DNA from: Pisaster brevispinus
Lineage: Eukaryota > Echinodermata > Asteroidea > Forcipulatida > Asteriidae
Length of the DNA stretch: 64,000 nt
NCBI GenBank assembly: GCA_023634235.1
Contig: JAMKCF010000008.1
Location: forward strand, 2,175,001 to 2,239,000
Direction of reading: 5' to 3'
The notes beneath the pieces were generated by a model, which was given only the letters and a program-made list of their open reading frames with translations, was not told where the DNA came from and ran no database searches. The translations under genes were made by a program, and so were the position numbers. Of the stretch, positions 45,615 through 58,327 are shown in pieces. Position 1 is the first letter of the stretch. Each line of letters opens with the position of its first letter.

Positions 45615-48600
45615 CTACAGTGATAACACCGACGATACTGGAAAAATAAAAGCAAAATAAAAATTAGGTTTGTGAAATGAAACATGAGATAACCTGAGAG
45701 GTGAGCAGAAGCTACAAAACCTGAGGGACAAGTTCATTCAGAATTAACGAATTATGAGAGATGAATCATTAATGAGGCAGAAAGACAGCGACCCCTGACA
45801 GCACTTAAAATATTAGTTAGAGAAACAACAAAAATAAGTTTTAATGGTTTTGGTCATCTTCCCTATTGAAAAGAAACAAAGATTAAGATTGAAAAGTGAT
45901 TGACACAATGTTACAAGGAGTCACAGTACTTCTCATCAACAACCTAAAAACTTGCATTTGTTTCAGGGTTTTGAACAGAATACACAGGTCTTTGTAACAG
46001 TTCATCTTCATTAAAGAGACATGAATTGTCAGCATGATATGACAACCAACGCCTTGGCATTGTACTTTTCCAATATCACTAATGTGCAAGATAAGTCACG
46101 CCTTCAATTCTAAAAATACTGCAAAGAAAGTTAACGAGTTTAAAACAGTCTGTTTTTCAGCTGTATAAAAAGAAAGAAAAATCATTGTGCAGTGGGTCAA
46201 TACACAATGAAAATGCCTGCCTGGACAGACAACCTGTAAAACTAATGCGATCTTAAATCATTAAATAAGTTCAACTTGATTGTTAATTGATTATGTGTTA
46301 TGAGATTCGCCTTTTTGAATACAAACAAAATGTAATGTAGATGTTACTTACATATTATTTTCGTTAAGCTAGGAGCTGCCTTTTGTACCCTTTCAACGCC
46401 CTCTATGACCACAAAGAAAGGGTACAAAAAGCAGCTCAGCATTGGACATGGTTACTAGTCTGAAGATACTTGTAGCTTAGGAGTGACACGCAAGAAAATA
46501 ATATGTAACATCTACATTACACTTCGTCTTTTTTTTTCACTAAAAACAAACCTCATAATCCATAACGCAATCTTAAGTTTAAGAATTTGGTCTTGATTTT
46601 TGCCAGGCAAAAAAACAACTCGGTTCGTAAAAGAAATTTCAGTTTTCAACTTGCCTAATCTGGCACTACTTGAACCTATAGCTACCTTTGTACATTGTGA
46701 AAATGACAATATATGTGCACAAATATGCATAATGGATTACAGGGCAAGTAAAACATTGGGTAACTGGAGTTTGGTAAAGACAGCTACACACGGCAATGTA
46801 TTTAAGTCAATTTTATTCAAGCGACACAAAATTGTCTTAAATTTTAGGTGTAAAATTTGATGCTTGCAGCTTGTGTGTAACCGCTTCGACCAAAATTAAT
46901 TACTTGAAACAAAAGTCAACTGACATCATGCTTGGTTTTAATACACAATTGTATAAACTTTGCCTAGGATGTCTTGGAAGTAAAACGAGTCACTATTTTT
47001 CTGCCATGCATAGCTGTTCGTTTACACAACTTTGTCAAAAGTACCTTTTGGTCCTTTCAAAAGTTTTGCTTCAGAATTTTTCAAAACTTAAAATAATCTG
47101 CATACCAGACACCAATGTTTACATACCTTTGATTAATATAAAAATGAACACAACTAAAATAAAGTGGGTAAGAAAAGACATAGGTTACAGTTAAAGATGT
47201 CACACACACATGTAGCTTTCTTTTAGTTACATATAAGCTATCATACCGTCATCCAATGTAACGTCATTGAAAACATCATCACTTGGTTGCAACTCATCAC
47301 GCCAACAGCTAAGAAGGAAGTTAGCCTCTTCTCCAGATGATTCTTGGCATTTATCTTCCTGTAAAACCCCATTTTCCTCAATGTTAACAGTTACCACATC
47401 ATTATTTGTCTGTACAACGCCAACTATGCCCAACTCGATTAGCTGTTGCAATACACTTTGATCAGTAGTTGGAGCTCCAGTCTTGGACGATTCAGATAAA
47501 AATCCTAAAAAAAGGCCGATCAAAATATGATTAGTGTCTCATGAAGGTGAGGACAAGGACATGTCGCCAAGAAACCTGTGGACGACCCTAAAGTGAAAAC
47601 TGTTTTCAACCTACCAAGAATATTGGATGCATTCGGCTCATGGAGAGCTAGCTTGGCAAGAAGACCGGGGTGAACCAGCTCAAGTTGAGCAGCTGCCCTT
47701 AACGTGTCAGCAAAGCTCGTCTGTCTGTCGATCTTGCAAGTTGGCGTTACCTCCTGTGGTTGTAAGGGGATTTTCTCCATTGTAGACAAGACAGCCTCAC
47801 CAGATTCAAGGGTACTGGACACTGATCAAACCATAAAACAAAGTATTTCATATTTTAGTGTTTATGTTTACTTGCTAAAATGATTCTTGAACTATAAAAG
47901 GTTAAAGTTTAAACACAAAACAACAATAGTTTGCGTGCAATAATTGTGAAATCATAAACCTTTAAAGAGCAACTTGATTATTTCTGAAGTATAAATGAGG
48001 AACCCATAGAACAGTAACTATCTCACCTTTTGCATTGCTCAAGAGTGATTGTGCAGGGATACTATCTGGTTTCCTCTCAGTTTCTGTAAAAAGGTGGGAA
48101 TAAAATACATTAGCAAGGAAATAATGCTCGTTTTGAAATAAGAAGGAAATAAAGAGGTAGGGGTTCAATGTCATGTCGAAACTCTAAAACAAAATCAAAA
48201 TATATCATTTAAGTTTTTGAGCCAAACTGTAAAAACTTTTTCATCAAACTATTCACTTGGACAGTGAAAAACTTGCATATCCCACAGGCTAACGACACAC
48301 AAGTTGAAACAGATTGTCCAAGTCAGAAAAAATTCTATCATCAACGCTTTTTGTGTGTTCCTTATTGTGAGATTTTTTTTCAAAACAGTGTGTATATTTA
48401 TTAATTTCTTTCCCAAGCACAAACCACTGACGATAACCCTGAAAGAACACAAAGCAGATGATACAATCAATTCACACATAAAATCTCACACAATATCAGT
48501 GGACAAAATGTTTCTCTTGTGTGCCTTTCAGGCTAAATTTTCTTGACATGATAAGGGACGAATTCAAAATTTTATAAGCAGTAACTGAGGTACATGAAGA

Positions 48601-51600
48601 ATAACCTCAAGGGCCAACTTTGTCATGGACGGGCGACCGCGGAAATCAATGGAGATTGGGCCAGATTGGCCTTTGGGATTATTTAAACAAGGAATTATTG
48701 GATAAGTTACAGCTGCCTGTCAGCTCAAACAAATGTTCTGCTGATCGATAAACAATTATCATTATAAATCATATACCTGATCTAGTTATTTTAAATGTGC
48801 CGAATCAATCTTGTTTACCAAATGGTTCTTTACTTAGTGTTTTGAACGGTCAAAAACAGCTGGTGAACAGCCGATTTACCAATTAAAATGACACCGCACT
48901 ATTTTTTTGCAATTATTTGTGTCTCTATAATTTCTCAATGGGCAAGTCTTGGGCCACTTTCTGGCATTCAATTTCTTTTAAGAAAAAAAAAACCCCATGT
49001 TATTTTTCTATTTTTGAGCAATATCAATACAGATTAACCAAGCGCTTGTCAAACCGCAGCCTGGCTGCAAGAGCCTTTTTCATTGACCTGTAGATTATGA
49101 GCTCATTTTAGCCCAGCTTCTTTTTACCTCTGAAAACCTTTGGACAAAGGAGGAATTACCATGAGTTACCGATGGTTCAATTTTGAATTCGTCCCCGAGA
49201 CAAACATAAAGTGAAATTTCTCAAATTAATGCTTCTGTTTGATTCCAATTCGGAGTGCAAACAGCTTACATAAATTTCATAGCCTGTGGGGATGCATGTC
49301 ATGCAACCAGTCAAATCTTGAGGCAGGGTCTGATTTTGAAACCTGAACTAATTGTCTACTCTTATAATAACCAACACCTTAAATGTAACGTGAATATTTG
49401 CCTCAAGATTTAAGACACCAATGGTTCACAACTAATGTGTTTTTGAGATTACTGTATTGGAGTGACCAAATCATGCACATATCATGTCTTGTTCTCATTG
49501 ATATTTTTTTTTATTAGATTTTGAAAACTAAATTTTGATTCTGTTCTAGTAGGTTCAGTCATGGTCAAGAGGAAAGCTATAGCATAGACGACCTCAATCA
49601 GCAACTGGATGTATAGAACCTGTTGGGGAAATTTTAAGTTACGATGTGGTCCAGGCTTCTTCCTTTCTGCAAAAAAATCAAAGTTCGCATCAATAAGCCA
49701 TTAATGGGCTTGTCTCTGCTACTACTATTCCCAAATGGTAATGTTCCGCAAAACACATCAAAATGTATAACTTAAAAGCACTATTTCTCCTTAGCAGAAC
49801 AGCTCAGTTTGTAGGAATTTCAACGAGTGTCTCTTTAAAAAGCTTTGTCAAATAAATTCACAGATTCACTTAAGTTACTAGATTAAATGCCCGATTTGTC
49901 AATTTTGGTCGAATTTGAGTCAATTTGAAACTACTTTAAGCCATTTTCAAAAGTAGTTTGAATAGTATTTCAGTACATCAACCTTTGTTTGGGTAGCAAA
50001 GCAAAACAAAACTATAATGCTGATGGAGACTTTCATAAAAAGTCATCTTATTAAGATGGCTGAAACAGACTCATGGCCAAATAACTTTATAAAAGTAAAA
50101 GGATTGTAACAAAAGGTTTAACAGTGGTTCAGCAACAAGCATCAGCACTAATGTTTTCCTTTTGCCTTTCTTAGCCACACCAAGCATAGATTTCAGTAAC
50201 AATAACCAAAGATATTTGACTGTACTGTACTGTTGAGCCGTGATCCAACTGCGGGTCTGGATGAACGTTAACGGCAAGTTAACGCCGCAGCCAAGTGCTA
50301 TGGGAAGCACAGCACAATGTGTGCTTTATGCCGCGAGGGCAAACAAATCTGAAGGGAAGAGCAGAGTTCACTTGATGAATAAAAACCCACCCCAGTTCAT
50401 TAACTATCCATCCCTGGGGCAACTACATGGGAATTATGTTTGGACAATGATGACATGCAAATAAAGAATGCTTTACAGAATGTTTTAAACCCAAATTCAG
50501 CATGTCCGTATAACAGGCGCCAACCAATCGCTAGGTCTCCTCACAATGTTTTTTTTTTTTAAAACACAGGTTTTGATAGCTCACCAAAAACCGAAGAACT
50601 TGTACTTGATAACGTTCAACTCTTAATAAGCAATGTGTTTATGATTGGCTTGTTGTTGATGCATTAAGTGCAGAGTAAGGTGTACTTAAATTTAAATGAA
50701 AGTAAACTGAATCCCAACAGAGTTGGTCCGTAAAGCATTTTTTATTTGATTGAACTTTTCCCCAATGGTCAATGTTAATCCTGTTTAATAGAAATTTTAT
50801 GAATCTCTTTGGTATGGTAGATTCTGGAGGTGGTGGTTACAATAAAAGGTACTCCTTTCAGGCCGATTATCTCTCAATTGAAGTTTCACTTTTATTCTAA
50901 TTCTTGAATTCTTATGAAAATGATTGATGACTTTATTTTTTTAATCATTTTTTTCAAGTATTTCAAAAATGGTTTGGAACAGGTTTAACTTTGATCATTT
51001 AATACAAAGTATCAATTTTCAGATATGTTTATTGCATTAACTATTCAGTTGTGAAATTGATAACATTTTGGAGATTCCTCAATTGATGTACCACAAAAAG
51101 AAACACTTTTTGTGTTTTGGATAAAATGAGATTCAGGTGTTTTTATTACTGAATTCTCACAAAAGGGATATATGGGTGAATAGTTAATGCAATAAAAACA
51201 ACATTTTCAATAGAAACAAGGTCGTATTGGATTTACAAGTTTTAACAACAATGCAATATAAACGAAGCAGAATTTGGTGAAGCAATGTACGACTGTTTTG
51301 CGAGTTAATAACAAACTGGAGTTATTTACGAACTCCTCCAATTCCACAAATGAGATGTACTCATTTTGAATTTGATGGTAAATGCTGTACATCTATGCTT
51401 CATGCATTAGAGAAATAGTTCCAACAAAAAAGATTTTCACCATTTCTCTCTCCATCACCATCTTTATAAAGGCAAACAAAAAATGACAAATCTTTGAAAG
51501 TTTAGGTTGCCTTTCCTGTGAAAATCTTGATCAAATCCTGCTTAGTTTTTTTTGCTATGGGTTACTTTTAACAAAAAATGCATGCATTCCAATTACAGCA

Positions 51601-54600
51601 TTTATTTGTCATTCAATTGCTAATGTTAACTTTAAAAAGTGCAACTTTAAAACAGAATGACACTTCATTTCAACCCAAATTGTTTTTAGTCATTATTGGC
51701 AAATCATTTCAACTTATGATTTCAGACTAACTTTATTTGTGTATTGGGTCTAATTAAAGTCACTTTTGTGCACAGCAAATGACGGCACTAATTATTTTTA
51801 GTTTCCTTTTCAATTTTAAATGCTGTAATTGCAATGATTTTTACTTCATGCATCTTGCAAATCCAGGAAAAATTTCACTCTGTGTCCCATGTGTCTCTCT
51901 TCAATAGGAATGACATGAAAGTTGGTTTAAATTTGAAGCCAACTCTGAACGATATGCTATCAAAAACTAATTCTAAAATAAAGCTTGACATTTGCTATTA
52001 CTGTACTTTTTCCTCGATTAGCAAAACTTGTTATTATTACATTTATTCGACTAAACTTTATTTTAAGAGCAAAGCTCAAGTCCTCAAACTGAATGTGCTT
52101 TTATTTATTTGCCATTTTGCAATTCTTTTCCAAATGTACAATTTTCTTCCAGAAACTTTTAAGACACATGGCAGGGATCTCGTCAAGATGACACAAGTGA
52201 AAATTTTAATACGACCATCAAAATTCACTGCAGCCTGGCATGGCAAAATTGTGGTACTTACCACTCAGTGGCATGTAGTTGATTGGGTGAGCATACAGCT
52301 CACTGGCTTTGTTAGGCCCACTACTAACAACCAGATACACTTCCTTCGGTCTATCAATGTCTAGTGACTTATACGTTGGTATTCTACACACAATGTGAGT
52401 CTACAAAAAATAAAGGCAACATACATGTATGGTTATCATTTGACAGTAGCTTACACCATGGTAAAAACTTTTAAGAAAGACAATAATGAATTAGAAGATG
52501 GGAAAAATCAACAATGTGGTAAAAACTTACATTGTGGAAGAGGGCTCTGTCAATCTCACAGTTGCCTTCCCAAAGGACCTTCCCCAGTGGGCAGAGTTCT
52601 TGTAACCTTACTTTTGTGTGCTTGGCAATAAAGTTCTTGCCAATGATGAAAAGTTCTTCATCGCCCTTGACTGAGCACGAGGTCAGGCTCTTCTTGACTA
52701 TCTCTGGATGGCCGAGTGGTTGGGCTGGATAAAATAGAGGTGTTTAGAATTTATCTTCTAATTGAGATAAAAAGTACATCGGGAAAACTGCACCTTGCCA
52801 ATTAAAAGTTAAGTTTTCTAAAATCTTATATTGTACTTACTGCAACAGATTGGTGATGAAATTTGTTGCAATGTGAGCACGGTGCCATCTTGTTTCTCGA
52901 TGAAGACTCTAAACACAAGACGCACAGTAGTACTTTTCCTCTTCGACCTGGCAAGTCCAATTCTCTGTTCAACATCAGCATTCCTCAGCTTGAGAATTCC
53001 CACACAGTCGATGCTACAGAGCAACAAAAGAGACAACATGATAAGTGGTTTGAAAATAGCTCACCATGTTGTGATTTCCACTTCATGTTCTTGTTCACTA
53101 TTATGGCGCTAGAATGCAAGACAACAAGTGAAAGTTTACCTCATTTCCATTTTGTCAGCCGTTTCCCACGGTATCTCAATGACGGTGGTTCCATCAACAT
53201 CAATCTCTGTGCATGGTGTAGTATTTCTGCCAGTTACTTTGCATGCCTGGTAGTAGCCGTGAGGTTTGATTTTTCCTTGGTCAGATGCTACGTACACATG
53301 TAACGTCACAGTGTTCTTTGTGTCAGTCAAACCACTCAGCTTTGAAAAAGAAATTAATGAATTTGAAAATATTATAGCTCACCTGTTCAGAGGCAATTCA
53401 AAATAATGTAAGTGTAAGTGTTTGTTGATTGGATTTGAATACTTCATAAGGTTTGGATAAAAGTAAGCAAGTTGAAATTTCCTGAGCAATTTACCTTCAA
53501 GGTGGGAAAAGACTGTTGTGTCTCGTCTTTGACACTGCCTCTGCTACCCTCTGTAAGATATCTTGCCCTATGATGTTTCTCTGGCTGCACCAATATGGAT
53601 ACTTCCACACTTTCATCACAGTTTGCGAAGTTGAGGTTTAAGCTGGGTGGTTTTCTTGTGCCTGCTTTTGAAGATTTGCGCTGTAATGACTGTTTTGAGC
53701 TGTTGATAAAAGAGTAATCTTAAAAGTCAATATACATAGCAAGAAGCAGATTAAACTGTACCTGTGGAGAGATCAGTATTAAAAAGTGCAAACCAAACAA
53801 AGATCCACATGTGAATTATTTCTCAATGTTCACATGTGAATCTTTTTAAGATTGAATGGGCCCGAGGATGGACATCGCAACTGTACCTGCTTGTGTCTGG
53901 TCTTTCACTTGTTACAGGAGAGTTGCTCTTTACAGTTGAAGCCCCAAAGTTCGTACACATGAAACTGGGGCTAGACACGGCAAGTCCGAAGTCGAACCCG
54001 TCCACTGGACTTCTGGCTACATTGGACACAGAGCATGGTGACAAGTGTGCAAAGGAAGTCCTTTGTACTTTTACTTTAGACTCCTCTTCCCAAAAGCCTG
54101 GGTCGTTGTTGTTAGCCTCATCCTCCAAGAGTGATGCAAAGGAGCCAATAGTGTCCTCATCAAAACCGAGGTGGTTTGTGTCATCAGTCATTGGAGATGA
54201 TGCGATGCTGGAACTGTCCATGCTAAATGGACTTGAAGGTTCACTCGAGTATGTAGTAGACATTGGCGAGAAGGATGAACACGAATTAGCCTCTGTCCCG
54301 TTGACTACATCAGTGTCGCACCCCTGGGTAATTTGGCTGGCCATGAGTACATGTAGGGCCAAGCTGTCACTTACCTTGTCATTTGACAAGAATGGGTTAA
54401 ATTCTTGACATTGAGCCAAGTTAGCTGTGTCTGGCTTCACTGAGGTTTGGTCTGAAGTGGCCACGTTCATAGTAAGATCTGGATATTTCATAAAATGCAG
54501 ACACAAAGGCAGAGACTATCAGGTTGGGTCCTTAAAAATCTACAGCATTTCCTGAGGGCTACCTTAACGGGTGAGACCACCTTACACAATACTTGTTGTG

Positions 54601-57049
54601 GTGGGAAGGTCATTGGTGTTAACTTCAGTTACTCAAGAAATCTTTAGTTACTTTTAGCTGATACAATTTAAATACAAGTAACAGCTTTGATGTAGATTCC
54701 AATTTTGAAGTAAAAAGAATTCAATATAAGAAAACTGAAATCAACACCAAATGCATCTTCAAATTCACTCTCAACACTCAATAAACTCACAGTTAATTTA
54801 TAAAGTTAAGATTCATATGTTTTTATTAACAAAATCAACATTTAAAATTAATACATGCCAAAGTAAACAAATTTAATATCTAAAACCATACCAAGTACGG
54901 TAGTCAGTTATATTATTTATCAGACAAATCACAATGACTAAAAGACTTTCGCACACATATTTTAGTGAACATGGTGAAACTTATCTGCAGCAGTTACTCG
55001 TTATACCAGATAAAATGATGGGGCATCATTGCTTTGAGAATTAATTAATTTTAAACCTCTGTTAAAGAAACCATATCATTACCATGAAACTGCCCGATTT
55101 TTTTCTAGGTAACCAGTGCCCTATTTTATGGCTCCGCTTACCACAGAATTCAGCGCTTACAGCACAAAGAATGGTGTGTTTTACAAGGTGCAATAAGAGC
55201 AGAACTTTGCTGTAAGCAGAGACATAAACACGATCCGGCTTGTAGCAATGAACATGTTCTTTCTCTTTTGTTGTAATGTCGTCATATAGTGCCTATGTGT
55301 GCCATCTCTATGCCCAGTAACTATTTCTCAAGATAAATGGAAATACTCGGTCAAATTTTTACCAATCTATTTTCACTTTTTGAAGTATTTAAAGTGTTTA
55401 AACCAACTTTCATGCATTTGCATGCACACTATCTACAAACTTATAATACATAGATTACATACTTTTGGAGTTGCAAAATGACGAGTTGTTAACTTTTAAG
55501 CAAAACCTTTTCATTCAATTTGCCACAAGATTAGCTTCAAAACTACAATTTGAAGAAAATGGGTAAATGTGGGGCTTTGGAAAAAGTAATATTTTTAAAG
55601 TGCAATTGAAATTCCACATTTAAATAGTTTGTGATATTTCTTAATCCCCATACTGAGCAGGAATTTTGTTTTACGCATACAGGTTGATTGCTGCATACTC
55701 AATGAGCCAGGCAGCCTAATCAGCACTTTTGGGTGTCAAAAGAAATGTCTAGTGATATATAAATTGTCTGATTGCGCCATTATTACTATGTATAAGTTTA
55801 AACACTCATTCAAAACTTGCACATTTGCAACAAGTAACTAATAAACATAAAGGTTTCACGGTTAGTTGATGACTGGGATGTTGTACAATTCAACAAAGTA
55901 AAATTGGATTTAAAAACCAGGCTTTAATAACAAATACACACATATAATTTAACAACTAACTGTCACCAATAATCAATAATCAATATATTAAAAGTATCGA
56001 GATTAACATTTTAAACTGACAACTTACCATCAGCTTTAATGGTCGCGAAATTTACAGGAATATTACTGCTGTTATCCAAGGAAAATGAGAAACCTGTAAC
56101 CAAATGAACAAGAAAATGTTAAGTTCTCGGTTAAAACACACAAAATTAAAAGCTTAAACGATTAGCACTCCATTTCATTACGAATCTAAAAATAATTTAA
56201 GTAGAGGCCTAATTGACAAGTGAATACGCTTTGTTTATTATTATTATCGATGAGACAGGTTCCATTTAGCATCTTATTTACTTTTTGTTTATTAGTTTTA
56301 GAATAGCTTGTTTAAGAACAAAACATTATCAAAACAAAATAAAAATGGGCTTTGTCTTAACATCCAATCAATTTATTAGAGTCAAATCAAACAATGTTAT
56401 AATAATATTTCTGAGTTTGACGCAATAATTATAACTACACCACATTAAATTTGCAGTCCTCATTACCATAGTTGGTAGTCAAATTAATATTCATAAGAAC
56501 ATCATCATTAAAATTCCTTCTCCAATTGTGCAATGATTGACGACCACCCGCTGCTACGCAAGCAATGAACAGCCCGAGCCCCTTCTTGCCAACCCTTGAA
56601 GGCGATTGGCTAGGCCAGCACACATACTAATTTGCATGACGGTTGCTAGTCTAAGCCACGCCTACTTGCCTTTTTCCGGCGCCATTGCTGGGCGCGTGTG
56701 ATCAGACTAGTACTTTGTCCACATTCCAAGCAAACCGGACAAAAACGAATGTTAAATTATTTCTACAGCACATGAAAGCGCAAAATAATTGTTAAATAGC
56801 ACTGGAACTAATCAACCATCAAGAAATAACCCCTAAATATCACAAAAACTTGCAGCTTTCAGCAAAACATTCAAGGACCAACCCAGGCAATTTTGCAGAT
56901 CCAGCTAGCTGTACGTGTGTGTATGGCTGGCGAAACAAATTTTAGAACAAAAAATAAAACATCCACGAACCTTTCGAACAACCAAGGTTATCTAAGACTC
57001 CTAAACGCAAGACATCCAGTCCCAAAGATTCCAAGGACTGCACCGGCAT
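45615..57049 (-). CDS. NFAT5: NFAT5-like Rel-domain transcription factor
   Basis: TonEBP/NFAT5-type DNA-binding factor, nuclear, acting as a dimer in osmotic and stress transcription in vertebrates. Exons in transcript order: 56971-57049, 56028-56093, 53887-54478, 53495-53699, 53140-53339, 52841-53013, 52531-52724, 52262-52400, 48027-48083, 47615-47821, 47247-47504, 45615-45637. Phases join to 730 residues. The recognition loop [11 protein letters not shown] is at about 290-300. The Rel DNA-binding half spans about 265-438 and the IPT half about 439-550 ('[11 protein letters not shown]', 'FIIGKNF'). The N terminus is Ser/Pro-rich. The C terminus is about 180 residues, acidic and Leu-rich, not the long Gln-rich tail of vertebrate NFAT5 (about 1530 residues). 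The last small exon is inferred by splice sites; without it the frame ends at 47227. Confidence 0.93.
46328..46524. repeat. Palindromic MITE in the last NFAT5 intron
   Basis: A foldback of about 195 bp. The left arm TAATGTAGATGTTAC... (46333 on) pairs with ...GTAACATCTACATTA (to 46521). The inner arm 'gagctgccttttgtaccctt' pairs with 'aagggtacaaaaagcagctc' around a roughly 25-bp loop containing 'aacgccctctatgaccac'. It has no coding capacity. Confidence 0.75.
48084..52261. other. Large NFAT5 intron (about 4.2 kb), nothing recognised
   Basis: Lies between the IPT-end exon and the next C-terminal exon. No further exon with matching phase was recognised. Open frames are short and AT-rich. An alternative C-terminal exon could hide here, but I cannot support one. 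Confidence 0.45.
54479..56027. other. NFAT5 intron 2
   Basis: AT-rich intron between the 66-nt second exon and the Ser-rich third exon. It carries the MITE family E copy at 55117-55231 and nothing else recognised. Confidence 0.5.
55117..55231. repeat. MITE family E (copy 2), NFAT5 intron 2
   Basis: It starts 'gccctattttatggctccgc', 'ttaccacagaattcagcgct' and ends 'gctgtaagcagagacataaa', which is the inverted start in diverged form. It shares its left end with 34761-34885. Confidence 0.55.
56590..56700 (-). promoter_or_regulatory. Promoter-like cluster inside NFAT5 intron 1
   Basis: An octamer ATTTGCAT at 56630-56637 (ATGCAAAT on minus) is followed on the minus strand by a CCAAT box (plus ATTGG at 56605-56609). 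Nearby are CCACGCC and GGCGCCATTGC at about 56655-56685. Local CpG and GC are higher than in the surrounding intron. This could be an alternative first-exon promoter or an intronic enhancer. Confidence 0.3.
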
Positions 57050-57119
57050 AGTATAGGTGGTTCTTCGCCTTCTTTGATTTATTTTATTCAAAAAATTCTG
57101 CAAAACTCAAGACAAATTC

Positions 57120-57365
57120 TTTAGTTTGTTGGATCTCTTCTGGACTTCCTCGTCGGTCAACGCGGCAACTGATACTGAATCAGTCTCACGTGAACAGTTG
57201 ATTCTTATTGATTGGCTCAAAAGGACTAGACGGAAGGTATGCAAAGGGCGTATTCAATACGTCATTTTTGAACTAACGTCATTGGTCAATACGAGATATT
57301 TGCATATACGTACGTTCCACGTGGTGTCTACGTCTGCTGCCAGGGTAGCGGTATATAAATAGAAA
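57120..57365 (-). promoter_or_regulatory. Candidate NFAT5 promoter
   Basis: It lies 70-310 bp upstream of the start codon. Two CRE-like ACGTCA words (57259-57264, 57276-57281) sit beside CCAAT boxes (plus ATTGG at 57211 and 57281). E boxes CACGTG lie at 57187-57192 and 57318-57323, an octamer ATTTGCAT at 57298-57305, and a TATA-like TATATAAAT at 57352-57360 (ATTTATATA on minus). This density in AT-rich surroundings argues for a real promoter. Which strand the TATA-like site serves is open, so a divergent transcript is possible. Confidence 0.5.
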
Positions 57366-57998
57366 ATGACATAATGCCAGAACGACGGTTATTTGTTTAT
57401 TTCGAGAGGAAACCAACAGCAACAGGAAGAGCAATTTTTGAAAAATACTGTTTTTAAAACCAAACACACCCAGCTCTTCGCGAGTGAAAAAATTAGAGAA
57501 ATTACACTGTTTAAAAAAAGAAAGCAAATATATGTGTTAGTTGCTGTACTGAATTAATGTATTAGTTCGACTCTAGGATAATAGTTATGACCCCCTTGTC
57601 CCCTATAGGTACAAAATCATAGACACGCCCACTGCGAGATTGTTCACACCGTCTACTACTCTACGATCATAGTAGGGCAGAAGTCATTGGCGTTGAATTG
57701 GGGAAAAAATGAGATATGGAAATTCTCTTTCAAGTTCCGTCCACACAAAGGAAGATAGAACACACTGAATGGAAAAGCAAGTGTTTTCATCTATGAACTT
57801 CGTCAACAAGTTTCAGTATTGCACAAAACAGTTTCCACTTTCTGAAGAATCTTAATAAAACTTAAAATACACGTACAATGTTTGAAAAGTTATACAACTT
57901 TGAATGTGCCTTTACTGCACACAGTAAATTATTCCAAAGGCTTAGTACAGTCTGACCATGGAGCCATGCATACACCCACCACCCAGCCATACATTATG
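57366..57998. other. Intergenic stretch upstream of NFAT5
   Basis: No exon was recognised on either strand. Possible distal control sequence. Confidence 0.4.
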
Positions 57999-57999
57999 A

Positions 58000-58319
58000 A
58001 AGTGGCGTAAGTAAGGGGAGGGGGGCACGGGGGCACGGGGGCACGTGTCCGTGCCCCCGGGTGCCCCACATGTGAAGTCTAGATTTGGAGGACTGGAAAT
58101 TCCCAGAGTTTTAATGTGAAATTTCGATGTTTTTAACTGTAGACGCGGACGGTATATATATTTTTTAACACTAACGACAGATTATCTTCTATTAATTTGT
58201 TGTAATGCGCTGACCAAATGGGCTTTTTTAAAGAAGGACGCAAAAGGAAACTTGGCCAGAAGTGTCCCCCCCCCCCCCCCAGGATGGTGCACCCCCTTGT
58301 TACCCTAGTTGCGGCACTG
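58000..58319. mobile_element. hAT-like MITE
   Basis: The left end AAGTGGCGTAAGTAAGGGGA and the right end, read inward, CAGTGCCGCAACTAGGGTAA are diverged inverted repeats of the CAGTGGCGTAACTAGG type well known from hAT elements. The flanks 'cattatga' and 'catttatg' look like an 8-bp duplication with one indel. Inside lies a GC-rich palindrome of 'gggggcac' words (58020-58065) and a C-run (58266-58280). No transposase was seen. Confidence 0.55.
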
Positions 58320-58327
58320 CATTTATG

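Noticed and set aside
51834..52364. Plus-strand open frame of 176 codons
   Set aside because: AT-rich, no recognised product, and overlaps an NFAT5 exon in antisense at its end.
52863..53303. Plus-strand open frame of 146 codons
   Set aside because: It crosses two NFAT5 Rel-domain exons and the intron between them in antisense.
53836..54408. Plus-strand open frame of 190 codons
   Set aside because: It is antisense to the large Ser-rich NFAT5 exon (53887-54478), whose codons, splice sites and phase are consistent; the open frame is a shadow.
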